A stretch of DNA of 24,157 bases from DATIYF01 sp035517775 (GTDB lineage: Bacteria > Acidobacteriota > Terriglobia > Terriglobales > Acidobacteriaceae). Shown here in pieces: positions 8,651 through 15,700 of the stretch. The DNA is taken from positions 1 through 24,157 of the forward strand of contig DATIYF010000056.1 of NCBI GenBank assembly GCA_035517775.1. The letters are read 5' to 3'. The notes beneath the pieces are model-generated. The model was given only the letters and a program-made list of their open reading frames with translations. It was not told where the DNA came from and did no database searches. Each line of letters opens with the position of its first letter. The stretch's first letter is position 1. The position numbers and the translations under genes are program-made.

Positions 8651-8673
8651 TAAAAAGTGGGCTTGCGCCCACT
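8651..8673 (-). terminator. Terminator-like hairpin in the rimP leader (possible attenuator)
   Basis: On the minus strand AGUGGGC (8673-8667), loop GCAA, GCCCACU (8662-8656) forms a perfect 7-bp stem followed by UUUU. It lies 50 nt before the rimP ATG and downstream of a promoter candidate, so it would stop rimP-nusA-infB transcription early. GAAACU (8713-8708) and AGUUUC (8651-8646) are complementary and bracket the hairpin, giving a possible enclosing or competing stem. Confidence 0.55.
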
Positions 8674-8721
8674 GGTGTGTCTCGCCAAATGCTGGTAACT
8701 ACACAACAGTTTCAAAACCCT

Positions 8722-8750
8722 AATATACGCCCTGTATGGCCAAAAAACAA
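8722..8750 (-). promoter_or_regulatory. Candidate sigma70-type promoter for rimP-nusA-infB
   Basis: Minus strand: -35 TTGTTT (8750-8745), a 17-nt spacer, -10 TATATT (8727-8722). The -10 matches five of six consensus bases. Transcription would begin near 8713-8718, giving a leader of about 115 nt before rimP. Confidence 0.5.
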
Positions 8751-8931
8751 ACGCCCGGATGCGTGCCCATTCGTTGCTCAGCGGCCCCAAAATGCAGCCA
8801 TCCGAGAACTGAGAACCGCTTCCCGGGAACTGATCTCCAAAAAATGAAAACTGAAATTGAGCACCCCACAGAAGCTGTTTCCGCGTACAGGTTTCAGACC
8901 CTTGCGAGTCCCCTGCCAACCTGATCTCCGC

Positions 8932-8955
8932 CGGAATTATTCCGCCTGCTAAAAT
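8932..8955 (+). promoter_or_regulatory. Candidate extended -10 promoter and small palindrome before guaB
   Basis: TGCTAAAAT at 8947-8955 is an extended -10 (TGn plus TAAAAT) about 30 nt before the guaB ATG. Directly upstream is a 13-base near-palindrome CGGAATTATTCCG (8932-8944) in the spacer/-35 area, which could bind a regulator or simply be part of the promoter. No good -35 is seen, as is common with an extended -10. Confidence 0.45.
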
Positions 8956-8985
8956 AGAACCTCATCCCGCTGGCGTGAGACAACT

Positions 8986-10491
8986 ATGATTCATTTTCCT
9001 GTCCCCGAGGCTCTCACCTTCGATGACGTATTGCTGCTTCCCGCCCGCTCCGATGTCGTACCCGCCCGCGCCAATACTCAGACCCAGCTTACGCGCAACA
9101 TCCGGCTGAACATTCCCATCATCAGCGCCGCCATGGATACGGTCACCGAGTCTCATATGGCCATCGCGCTGGCGCAGCAGGGCGGCCTGGGCATCATTCA
9201 CCGCAATCTTTCCATCGAGCAGCAGGCCAACGAAGTGGATAAGGTCAAGCGCTCGGAGAGCGGCATGATCGTGGATCCCGTCACCATGTCGCCCGACGAT
9301 AAAGTTTCCGACGCGCTCGAGGTCATGCGCAAGTACAAGATTTCCGGCGTTCCCATTACCCAGCAAGGCAAGCTGGTCGGCATCCTTACCAACCGCGATC
9401 TGCGCTTCGAGAGCCGCTTCGATATTCCCATCCGCCAGGTCATGACCAAGGAAAATCTGATCACCGTTCCGGTGGGCACCACGCTCGAAGATGCGGAAGA
9501 AATTCTCCATCAGCATCGGGTGGAAAAATTGCTGGTGGTCGATGACCACTACATGCTCAAGGGCCTGATCACGGTTAAAGACATTCAGAAGAAACTGAAG
9601 TATCCCAACGCCGCCAAGGATTCTCACGGCCGCCTGCGAGTGGGCGCGGCCATCGGCGCGACCGGCGATTTTCTGGAGCGCGCGCAGGAAATGGCGCGGG
9701 CCAAAGTGGACGCGCTGGCCATTGACAGCGCCCATGGCCACTCCGGCCGGGTGCTCGAAGCCATCAAGGTGATTAAATCCAAGCTGCCGGAGGTGGACCT
9801 GATCGCCGGCAACGTCGGCACCTTCGACGGCGCCTGTGAACTCACTCGCGCCGGCGCGGACTCCATCAAGGTCGGCATCGGCCCCGGCTCCATCTGCACC
9901 ACGCGCGTGGTGACCGGCGCCGGCGTGCCCCAGATGACCGCTATCGCCGAGGCTTACCGCGCCACCAAAGACGCCGCAGTCCCCATCATCGCCGATGGCG
10001 GCATCAAGTATTCGGGCGACATCACCAAGGCCCTCGCCGCCGGCGCCAGCGCCGTCATGATCGGCTCCATGTTCGCCGGTACCGACGAAAGTCCCGGCGA
10101 GCTGATTCTCTACCAGGGCCGCAGCTTCAAGTCCTATCGCGGCATGGGCTCCATCGGCGCCATGGCCGCCGGCTCCAGCGAGCGTTACTTCCAGACCACC
10201 GAAGGCGAAGCCTCTGCCGCCATGACCGGCCCCAGCGACGACGCCAACCGCCTGGGCAAGCTGGTGCCCGAAGGCATCGAGGGCCGCGTGCCCTATCGCG
10301 GCTCGGTCGCCATGATCGTTCACCAGATGGTCGGCGGCCTGAAGTCCGGCATGGGCTATTGTGGCTGCGCCACCGTCCCTGAACTCTTGCAGAAGGCGCG
10401 CTTTGTGCGCATCAGCGTGGCCGGATTGCGCGAGAGCCACGTCCACGACGTGGTTATTACCCGCGAAGCCCCCAACTATGCGGCGGAATAA
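8986..10491 (+). CDS. guaB: Inosine-5'-monophosphate dehydrogenase
   Basis: This 501-residue cytosolic enzyme oxidises IMP to XMP with NAD+, the committed step to GTP. The TIM-barrel start is EALTFDDVLLLPARSDVVP. Two CBS domains are inserted at about residues 95-210 (VTMSPDDKVSDALEVMRKYKISGVPI.. and ..MTKENLITVPVGTTLEDAEEIL), regulatory in the family. The catalytic loop GPGSICTTR has Cys304. NAD/phosphate-site elements are IADGGIKYSGD and MFAGTDESPGE, then YRGMGSIGAM, and the flap EGRVPYRG. The length is typical. ATG at 8986, with only a weak GTGAG upstream. The stop is 18 nt from the VanZ-like gene, so they may share a transcript. Confidence 0.98.
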   Translation: MIHFPVPEALTFDDVLLLPARSDVVPARANTQTQLTRNIRLNIPIISAAMDTVTESHMAIALAQQGGLGIIHRNLSIEQQANEVDKVKRSESGMIVDPVTMSPDDKVSDALEVMRKYKISGVPITQQGKLVGILTNRDLRFESRFDIPIRQVMTKENLITVPVGTTLEDAEEILHQHRVEKLLVVDDHYMLKGLITVKDIQKKLKYPNAAKDSHGRLRVGAAIGATGDFLERAQEMARAKVDALAIDSAHGHSGRVLEAIKVIKSKLPEVDLIAGNVGTFDGACELTRAGADSIKVGIGPGSICTTRVVTGAGVPQMTAIAEAYRATKDAAVPIIADGGIKYSGDITKALAAGASAVMIGSMFAGTDESPGELILYQGRSFKSYRGMGSIGAMAAGSSERYFQTTEGEASAAMTGPSDDANRLGKLVPEGIEGRVPYRGSVAMIVHQMVGGLKSGMGYCGCATVPELLQKARFVRISVAGLRESHVHDVVITREAPNYAAE

Positions 10492-10509
10492 GCCCCGCGA
10501 GGCCGCCGC

Positions 10510-11082
10510 TTGACCTCTGCCCGCAAGGAAATCTGGAAGGCGTGGATTCCCGCCCTCATCTGGCTGGGAGTCATCGTTCTCGAATCCACCAACCTGGGCT
10601 CGGCCGAGCACACCTTCCGCTATCTTTATCCCTTATTCCATTTTCTGTTCGGCATGGATCGCGCCCGCTTTTTGGTCTGGAACCATGCCCTGCGCAAAAC
10701 CGGCCACGTGGTCGGCTACAGCGTACTCAGCTGGCTGCTCTTCCGCGCCTGGCGCGCCACCATTCCCGTGGGTGGCAGGCGGGTGCCCCTTCGACAAGCT
10801 CAGGGCAGGCCCTCGCCCGCCAGCAAGGCTCACACTGAGGAGCCAGCGCCCTTGCCCGCTGGCGGTGCCTCCCCGGACCTCCGCCTTCTCCCGCCCCGCT
10901 GGTCTTTCGCCTGGGCCCGCGTCTCTTTCCTTATGACCGCGCTGGTCGCCAGCCTCGACGAGTGGCACCAGAGCTACCTGCCCTCGCGCACCGGCCGCTG
11001 GCAGGATGCCGTCCTCGATAGCTGCGCCGCCCTCGCCGCCCAGCTCCTGCTCTGGCTGTTCCTGTCCAGGTCGTCGAACTGA
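10510..11082 (+). CDS. VanZ-like membrane protein with an internal repeat-derived insertion
   Basis: This 190-residue protein is of the VanZ-like family, small integral membrane proteins named after the teicoplanin-resistance accessory protein; most members have no defined role. The N-terminal membrane segment is AWIPALIWLGVIVLES, the next helix is RKTGHVVGYSVLSWLLFRAW, and the C-terminal signature is DEWHQSYLPSRTGRWQDAVLDS followed by a last helix. The start is TTG at 10510: a GAGG motif 7 nt before it decides this and no ATG is in place. Residues about 88-131 are a Pro/Gly/Arg-rich stretch foreign to the family. They are encoded by a repeat (CCTTCGACAAGCTCAGGGC) inserted in frame between two helices, so the fold may be kept with an enlarged loop. 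Impaired function cannot be excluded. Confidence 0.8.
   Translation: MTSARKEIWKAWIPALIWLGVIVLESTNLGSAEHTFRYLYPLFHFLFGMDRARFLVWNHALRKTGHVVGYSVLSWLLFRAWRATIPVGGRRVPLRQAQGRPSPASKAHTEEPAPLPAGGASPDLRLLPPRWSFAWARVSFLMTALVASLDEWHQSYLPSRTGRWQDAVLDSCAALAAQLLLWLFLSRSSN
10788..10865. repeat. REP-like repeat inserted inside the VanZ-like gene
   Basis: The core CCTTCGACAAGCTCAGGGCAGGC cannot be shown in one piece: CCTTCGACAAGCTCAGGG is at 10788-10805 and CAGGC follows. An 8-bp inverted repeat CCGCCAGC (10817-10824) / GCTGGCGG (10858-10865) lies beside it. From memory, the core resembles short dispersed repeats in many bacterial genomes that give peptides such as PFDKLRAG in translated genes; PFDKLRAG is indeed the translation in one of the other frames here. 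Confidence 0.7.
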
Positions 11083-11118
11083 CTCCGCCGCCTTTGCGGG
11101 AAGCGGGAATGAAAGTGG

Positions 11119-11144
11119 GTGGGCATGGCTTTCAGCCATGCCAC
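11119..11144. terminator. Hairpin between convergent VanZ-like and cytochrome genes
   Basis: GGCATGGCT (11122-11130), loop TTC, AGCCATGCC (11134-11142) is a perfect 9-bp stem, extended by GTG/CAC with a bulge. It lies in the 112-nt gap between two converging genes and could stop transcription from either side, although no strong T-tract follows. The sequence has the look of a dispersed palindromic repeat rather than a purpose-built terminator. Confidence 0.5.
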
Positions 11145-11194
11145 TACCGGCGTCAACTCCGTGGCGGCGCCCATAGAGCGCAACGGAAAACAAC

Positions 11195-12463
11195 TCATTC
11201 CCCCGCCCCGCCTGGCCGATAAACCTTGATCCAGTGCGTCCTCACCCTCGCCCGAATCCGCTCGCCCCTCGAATCGCTGACAATCGCCTTTGACTCCTGC
11301 ACCGGCATATGGCAGCCGACGCAGCCGCCGGCAATCCTGGCTCCCGCCTTCGAGAACAGGCCGCAGTCCTGCATCTTGTGGCAGCTCAGGCACCGGCCGG
11401 AAAACGCCGCCGCATCGCGCTGCGGCTGATGAACATCATGGCAGGTGGAACATGTCATTGCCGCCGACTGGTAACACCGGCTCTTCTTCAACAGCGCAAC
11501 CTGGCCGCCGTGCACATCAATCTGCGCGTTGGGATCGGACCGGTCGGGGTCCAGGTACTCATCCAGCGGCTGCCCCGGCACGTAGGAAAAGGCGGCTGCA
11601 ATCGGGTAGCGCATGCCCGCGTGGCACTGCGCGCAAACCTCCACCTGGCGGTCGCGCCCGAGCTTCGCCGGATTCACGATGGCTTCTGCCGCATTGCCCG
11701 CCCAACCCGGCTGGTGCCGCGCCACGTGCTCGCGCCCCGGCCCATGGCACCTTTCGCACGCGATGCCCAGCACCAGGCTGGTCTTGTTGTAGCGGTTGTC
11801 CAGTTGCGAGTCCGTCAGCAGCTCGGCGTAAGAGGCGTGACACTCCAGGCAGCGCCCCACCACCGGCCGGTCAAAATTGGCATCGCCGTCTTCGTAGCCC
11901 GGGCTGTTGACCCATTGCTTCACCTCAACCCAGTAAGAAACGGGAAGCTGAAAAAGCCGGTCGCCTTTCCAGTAGAGATAGGTTTGCCCCTTTCTCCCTG
12001 AACCGACAACCAGATCAATGGGCGCCGTTTGCGTGGTTGTATCCGGAGCAACTCCCCAGATCGCGGTCTCGTAGAACTGGCCGCCCTTGGCCTCCATGCG
12101 GAAACGCAGCCCCGGATTCGACGTGCTGAGAATGTTTGCGCCGGCAGCAAATGTGCCGGCGATGGAGTCCGCCGTGGCTTCTCGCGAGCTCAAGTGGTGG
12201 GCTGTCCGGAAAAAGGATTCGAGCTTATCCCGGTGACACGAGCCGCAGACTTCATCGCCGGCATACTGATCACGAGCAACCGGCTTTTTTGTGTTCTGCA
12301 AATCAAAGCTCGCATAACGCAGTTTGTGCCCTGTGCTTTGGGCTGAAAGCTCAGAAAGAGTCCCGGGCATCAGCCAAAGCCAGGCCGCCAGCCCCGCCGC
12401 CATCGCCGAAATAGATCGCCTTCCAGCCATATCTGCAGTCGCGCCCCACGGGCGCCCAGGCAA
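11195..12463 (-). CDS. Secreted seven-heme c-type cytochrome
   Basis: This 422-residue protein has seven CxxCH heme-binding motifs: CGSCH 73, CLECH 205, CERCH 236, CAQCH 277, CSTCH 338, CLSCH 358 and CVGCH 381, in the cytochrome c554-like style. A Sec signal is visible (GRRSISAMAAGLAAWLWLMPGTLSELSA), so it acts in the periplasm or at the outer face. The start is TTG at 12463: a perfect AAGAAGGA lies 7 nt upstream and 14 nt separate it from the previous stop. The ATG at 12430 (411 residues) is the alternative but lacks a ribosome-binding site. The N-terminal 130-residue gap between hemes 1 and 2 is a beta-rich region. It probably transfers electrons, but donor, acceptor and any enzymatic activity are unknown. 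It is co-oriented and nearly contiguous with the nucleoside hydrolase gene, so probably cotranscribed. Confidence 0.88.
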   Translation of the reverse strand: MPGRPWGATADMAGRRSISAMAAGLAAWLWLMPGTLSELSAQSTGHKLRYASFDLQNTKKPVARDQYAGDEVCGSCHRDKLESFFRTAHHLSSREATADSIAGTFAAGANILSTSNPGLRFRMEAKGGQFYETAIWGVAPDTTTQTAPIDLVVGSGRKGQTYLYWKGDRLFQLPVSYWVEVKQWVNSPGYEDGDANFDRPVVGRCLECHASYAELLTDSQLDNRYNKTSLVLGIACERCHGPGREHVARHQPGWAGNAAEAIVNPAKLGRDRQVEVCAQCHAGMRYPIAAAFSYVPGQPLDEYLDPDRSDPNAQIDVHGGQVALLKKSRCYQSAAMTCSTCHDVHQPQRDAAAFSGRCLSCHKMQDCGLFSKAGARIAGGCVGCHMPVQESKAIVSDSRGERIRARVRTHWIKVYRPGGAGE

Positions 12464-12477
12464 AGGTCATTCCTTCT

Positions 12478-13575
12478 TCATTTGGGCGTCTCAGCCGTCA
12501 GCAACTTCACAAATTCGTCATAAAAACGCTGCCGGTCGAGATCTACCTCAATCTCTACCGGCTGCACGGCGATCTTTGGCCGATCTCCCATCACCCAGGT
12601 AAGGACACTGCCGTAGCCTGCGCCACGGTCCAGGTCCACATCCATGAAACGTGTTTCCCTTCGGGTAATCACGCTGGGGTCGAGCCATGCCACCGCCGCC
12701 AGTTCGTCCCACAGATAGTTGTACTCGCCGGTCAGATGAGAATACTTGCCGATGTAACGCGCCGCCGCAGAGTCGCCCGCTTTAACCCGGTTGATGAGTT
12801 GCAGGTTCAGATTGGTCTTCACCGAGATATCGACCGGCGTGCAGGTGATTTTCTTCCACGGCGCCCGCAGCACGATGTGCGCCGCCTCCGGGTCGAACCA
12901 CAAGTTAAATTCATGCCGCGGGTTGTTCAGAAATTCCGGATTGGTCGTCTGCGGATTCAGGCTCGCTCCCATGAAGACCAGCTCCCTGGCCAGGCGGGGA
13001 AACTCCGGATCAATCGAAATCGCCAGCGCCAGGTTGGTCATGGGCCCGCCGGCATAGATCGTCACCTCGCCCGGATACCTGCGCACCGCACCCACGAGAA
13101 AGTGGGCGGCGTCTTCCTCGGCGGGCTTGGCGCCAGGCAGCCCCTCGGGCATCTCTCCCAGCTCATCCGGCGGATGGTATGTCTTAGCATTCCACGCCCC
13201 CAGCCACGTCACTGAACCATAGCGTTGTTCCCAAAGCTCGGTCTCAGCCTTGCGCCGGATGAGCGGGTACTCGGCCCCCGCCATCACGGGAATGTCGGTG
13301 CGCCCAATCAGCTCGAGCATGCGCAGAGTATGGGCGAGCTCCGCCCTGAGCCACTGATCTCCGGTCACCACCGTGATGCCGAGTACCTGCGTCTGCGGCG
13401 ACTGAATCAGCAGCAGCATCGCGGTTTGATCTGTGCCCGCCGGTCCGGCGCCATCCTGATCAATGATGATTTTCCTCTGGCCTTGCCCCCAGCAGAAAGA
13501 CGAGAGGCAAACCGCGAGCAGGCCCGCCACCACGGAAAACCCAGGTCGTTTCAGCTCCATGTTTTTCTCAGGCAT
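12478..13575 (-). CDS. Secreted nucleoside hydrolase-like protein (inosine-uridine preferring family)
   Basis: This 365-residue protein is related to inosine-uridine nucleoside N-ribohydrolases, which cleave ribonucleosides to base plus ribose using a Ca2+ held by Asp residues. A signal peptide is present (residues about 10-31, FSVVAGLLAVCLSSFCWG), so it is exported, unlike the usual cytosolic enzymes. The N-terminal strand and metal loop read KIIIDQDGAGPAGTDQTAM: D39 and D41 remain, but the loop is about three residues longer than the normal DxDxGxDD and the second of the paired Asp is Gln50. Other family marks remain: VLGITVVTGDQ, TIYAGGPMTNLALAI, and WDELAAVAWLDP with D290 in the place of the C-terminal metal ligand. 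Start ATG 13575; Met6 is possible. It may be a divergent subfamily with altered metal binding or substrate. The cytochrome gene follows 14 nt later. Confidence 0.85.
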   Translation of the reverse strand: MPEKNMELKRPGFSVVAGLLAVCLSSFCWGQGQRKIIIDQDGAGPAGTDQTAMLLLIQSPQTQVLGITVVTGDQWLRAELAHTLRMLELIGRTDIPVMAGAEYPLIRRKAETELWEQRYGSVTWLGAWNAKTYHPPDELGEMPEGLPGAKPAEEDAAHFLVGAVRRYPGEVTIYAGGPMTNLALAISIDPEFPRLARELVFMGASLNPQTTNPEFLNNPRHEFNLWFDPEAAHIVLRAPWKKITCTPVDISVKTNLNLQLINRVKAGDSAAARYIGKYSHLTGEYNYLWDELAAVAWLDPSVITRRETRFMDVDLDRGAGYGSVLTWVMGDRPKIAVQPVEIEVDLDRQRFYDEFVKLLTAETPK

Positions 13576-13682
13576 TTATGTAGGACCCTTGCCCCCATTA
13601 TGCAGCCTGATAGGGCCCTGCCCGGCAGCTCACTTTTTGTTCGTCCCGCCCTCTTTTCATAGACTTGCGTGTCATCACAAAA

Positions 13683-13707
13683 CTGTATGCACACTTCTGT
13701 ATGCACA
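13683..13707. repeat. 11-bp direct repeat pair
   Basis: CTGTATGCACA occurs at 13683-13693 and again at 13697-13707, separated by three bases (period 14). It lies between the MFS gene and the nucleoside hydrolase gene, about 110 nt before the latter's start. A pair of operator half-sites or a small duplication would both fit. Confidence 0.65.
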
Positions 13708-13710
13708 ATG

Positions 13711-13726
13711 TGTTCCCGCGGGAACA
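13711..13726. promoter_or_regulatory. Perfect 16-bp palindrome abutting the MFS stop codon
   Basis: TGTTCCCGCGGGAACA is fully self-complementary and touches the TAA of the MFS transporter gene. It has no following T-tract, so a protein-binding operator for the downstream gene or an mRNA 3' hairpin are more likely than an intrinsic terminator. The 11-bp direct repeats lie next to it. Confidence 0.55.
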
Positions 13727-14947
13727 TTAGGCCAATTTGGTTCCGCGCGCCCAGCGAGAAATCAACAACATGGCTGCGGCGGCCAGGGCGAGGCCACCTG
13801 AAAGCAGGAAGGGTATGCGCGCGCCATACACCTTCCACAGCTCGCCGGTGACCAGGCTGGCGATCAGGATCGCCACGCTGGTTACAAAAAAATAAATGCC
13901 CAGCGCCCGGCCCCGCGCGCCGGGCTCGATCGCCTCGACGACCAGCGCCTTCAGCACCGGATTGGTCAGCGCGTAGAACAGGCCATACGAGGCCATGGCC
14001 ATCCAGATCGCCAGCGTCGAAGGCGCCAGCGCGAAGACGAAATACACGCCGGCAAACACCAGATAGCCCGCCGCGGCCAGGGTGCGTCGCGAGAGCCGGT
14101 CGCTCAGTCGCCCCGCCGGCCAGGAGAACAGCGTGTACATCACATTGAAAACCAACCCCAGCAGCGGCACGTGCCCGACCGGTATGCCCATGTTCTGCGC
14201 CCGCAGCACCAGGAACATGTCGCTCGAGTTGCCCAGCGAAAACAACGTCACCGCCGCCAGGACCACATAGAACTTGCCCGGCAGATGCAATTGCCAGATG
14301 GAAAGCGGCTGCGGCTGCTGCGCCCGCGCCTCGCGGCGCCACCCGGTCTCGCGGATCCAGATGGCCGCCACCGCTACGCACAGGGCGCCGGGAATCGCCG
14401 CCGCCCAGAAGACGGTGCGCAATTTGTAATGCTCGAGCAAGAGCAGCGCCGCCAGCGGACCCAGCACCGCCCCGGCCGAGTCGAGAGCCTGAATGAGTCC
14501 GTAGGCCGAGCCCAGCCGCGACTTATCGACTGACTCTGCCACCATGACATCGCGAGGCGTGTTGCGAATGCCTTTCGAAAGCCGGTCGGCAAAGCGGATG
14601 CCCAGCACATGCCACCAGGAGGTCGCCAGCGCCAGCAGCGGCTTGACCGCGTTGGCCACGAAGTAGCCGCCGACTACCACCGGCTTGCGGCGAGGAATGC
14701 GGTCGGCAAGAAATCCTGAAAAGAGCTGCGCGCCTGAGGCCACGCTCTCGGCGATGCCCTCGATAATGCCCAACTGCGCCGGCCCGGCCCCAATGGAGGT
14801 CAAGAAGGCCGGCAGCACCCAGTAAGCCATTTCCGTGGCCGTGTCGTTGAAGAGAGAGGTGAATCCGAAGGCATAAACGTTGCGGGAGGCGCTGGCGTTT
14901 TCTGTACCACGGCCAGGCTCGGACTCTGATTCGCTCGGCTGAGACAT
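13727..14947 (-). CDS. Major facilitator superfamily transporter
   Basis: This 406-residue integral membrane protein has about 12 hydrophobic segments. The N-terminal half begins NVYAFGFTSLFNDTATEMAYWVLPAFLTSIGAG, and after the second helix the loop GFLADRIPRRKPVVVGGY has the MFS motif-A pattern. The segment IRFADRLSKGIRNTPRDVMVAES with RLGSAYGLIQALDSAGAVLGPL is typical of an MFS_1 subgroup of unknown substrate. A second motif-A-like loop, WPAGRLSDRLSRRTLAAAGY, occurs in the C-terminal half. Export of a small molecule is likely but no substrate can be named. Start ATG 14947 with a weak GAGAA upstream. It is co-oriented with the 163-residue protein upstream and the nucleoside hydrolase downstream, with 142- and 151-nt gaps, so transcription units are uncertain. 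Confidence 0.9.
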   Translation of the reverse strand: MSQPSESESEPGRGTENASASRNVYAFGFTSLFNDTATEMAYWVLPAFLTSIGAGPAQLGIIEGIAESVASGAQLFSGFLADRIPRRKPVVVGGYFVANAVKPLLALATSWWHVLGIRFADRLSKGIRNTPRDVMVAESVDKSRLGSAYGLIQALDSAGAVLGPLAALLLLEHYKLRTVFWAAAIPGALCVAVAAIWIRETGWRREARAQQPQPLSIWQLHLPGKFYVVLAAVTLFSLGNSSDMFLVLRAQNMGIPVGHVPLLGLVFNVMYTLFSWPAGRLSDRLSRRTLAAAGYLVFAGVYFVFALAPSTLAIWMAMASYGLFYALTNPVLKALVVEAIEPGARGRALGIYFFVTSVAILIASLVTGELWKVYGARIPFLLSGGLALAAAAMLLISRWARGTKLA

Positions 14948-15068
14948 GGAAGGTTCTCAGATGATAGAACGCCACGCTGTCGCCGTGTGTAGCGATTCCT
15001 GCCGAGGGCGCAAGGCGCATCTCCACGGGCGCCGACTGGAAAGGAAGTCTGCAGCTCACGACATCAGA

Positions 15069-15092
15069 CTAGTTCTTAGTTTCTAGTTCTCA
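15069..15092 (-). repeat. Degenerate heptamer tandem repeat after the 163-residue gene
   Basis: Minus strand: the stop codon TGA is followed by GAACTAG-AAACTAA-GAACTAG, near-copies of a 7-base unit that begin inside the stop codon of the upstream gene. Compare the related stretches after infB and between r-protein genes. Confidence 0.65.
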
Positions 15093-15581
15093 GTACAGCG
15101 CGTCGTACTTGGTGACTACCCAGTCGCCGCCGTCGTTCTCGAGAGTGAGGGAAAACAACCCGGTATAGGCCGCCGGCTGGCCGGCGGTCTCAAGCCGGGT
15201 GCCGCGGTAGTGCAGAATGCGCAGCGGGGGCGTGTCTTCCCAATCGGCGATCTTCCACGACACTAAAGGATGCTGCGCCTCAGAGTCGCAGATGAATTTG
15301 GCGTAGGTCTTGCGGTAGTCCTTCTCCCAGGCGGAGAGCAGCTCGCGGCAGTGGCCATCGCGCATGCCGCGAATGAATTGGCCGGCGGCGCGCTCGGAGG
15401 AGCGGTCACGAAGCGGATTCAAAGTGATGGAATCGGGAATACCGGAAAGCGGGTCGCGCTGCTCGGAGCGCGAGAGCACTGGCCCCTGATTGTTCAGCCA
15501 GATCAACCCGCCGAAAAAAACCAGCAGCAGGAGCGCGCCGGCGCCGGCGGCGATGGCGAGTTGGGTGCGGGAGACCTGCAT
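15090..15581 (-). CDS. Hypothetical protein with N-terminal membrane anchor
   Basis: This 163-residue protein is not recognised. Residues about 8-29 (LAIAAGAGALLLLVFFGGLIWL) form a single hydrophobic helix without an obvious cleavage site, so a signal anchor with the rest outside the cytoplasm is likely. The soluble part has two Cys (HCRELLSAW.. and FICDSEAQ) about 20 residues apart. It ends in a predicted beta-sheet pattern (YTGLFSLTLENDGGDWVVTKYDALY) reminiscent of small NTF2-like or lumazine-binding-like folds; this is only an impression. Coding is supported by typical composition, a clean ATG start at 15581 and no competing frame. It lies between the end of the alpha operon (rplQ) and the MFS gene, in the same direction. 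No good ribosome-binding site is seen. Confidence 0.7.
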   Translation of the reverse strand: MQVSRTQLAIAAGAGALLLLVFFGGLIWLNNQGPVLSRSEQRDPLSGIPDSITLNPLRDRSSERAAGQFIRGMRDGHCRELLSAWEKDYRKTYAKFICDSEAQHPLVSWKIADWEDTPPLRILHYRGTRLETAGQPAAYTGLFSLTLENDGGDWVVTKYDALY

Positions 15582-15659
15582 TCTGTTGAGGAAAGTCTAA
15601 CCCGGCAGGGCGGGAAGGCAAGATTACGCTTGGGATGCGGGAGTGGTGACGATGAAGGA

Positions 15660-15691
15660 GGAAACGCGGAAGCCATGGGTCCCGCGTTTCC
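15660..15691 (-). terminator. Hairpin after rplQ, probable end of the alpha operon
   Basis: GGAAACGCGG and CCGCGTTTCC form a perfect 10-bp stem with a 12-nt loop, beginning 9 nt after the rplQ stop (minus strand). The following bases TCCTTC are only mildly U-rich. Termination or mRNA 3'-end protection at the end of the ribosomal operon is the likely role. Confidence 0.6.
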
Positions 15692-15700
15692 CTGGAAGGG

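Larger units (their letters stand above)
8601..8985. other. Divergent control region between rimP and guaB
   Basis: These 385 bases hold no convincing protein gene. A 74-codon plus-strand frame here lacks a ribosome-binding site and family features. The region contains a minus-strand promoter candidate, a transcribed leader with a terminator hairpin before rimP, short fragments of heptamer-type repeat near 8805-8835 (GAGAACTGAGAACCG), and a plus-strand promoter for guaB. Confidence 0.7.

Noticed and set aside
8623..8847. 74-codon plus-strand frame in the rimP-guaB gap
   Set aside because: No ribosome-binding site, crosses the leader hairpin and repeat-like sequence, unconvincing composition.
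8962..10611. Long 549-codon minus-strand frame opposite guaB
   Set aside because: Shadow of the IMP dehydrogenase gene; Gly/Ala/His-rich composition typical of an antisense frame in GC-rich DNA.
10788..10865. Repeat in the VanZ-like gene as an insertion sequence end
   Set aside because: No transposase frame, no target duplication visible, and the frame is preserved; a small REP-like repeat fits better.
13551..14381. 276-codon minus-strand frame overlapping the MFS gene
   Set aside because: It runs out of phase through well-supported transporter sequence and through the palindromic spacer, with no family features.
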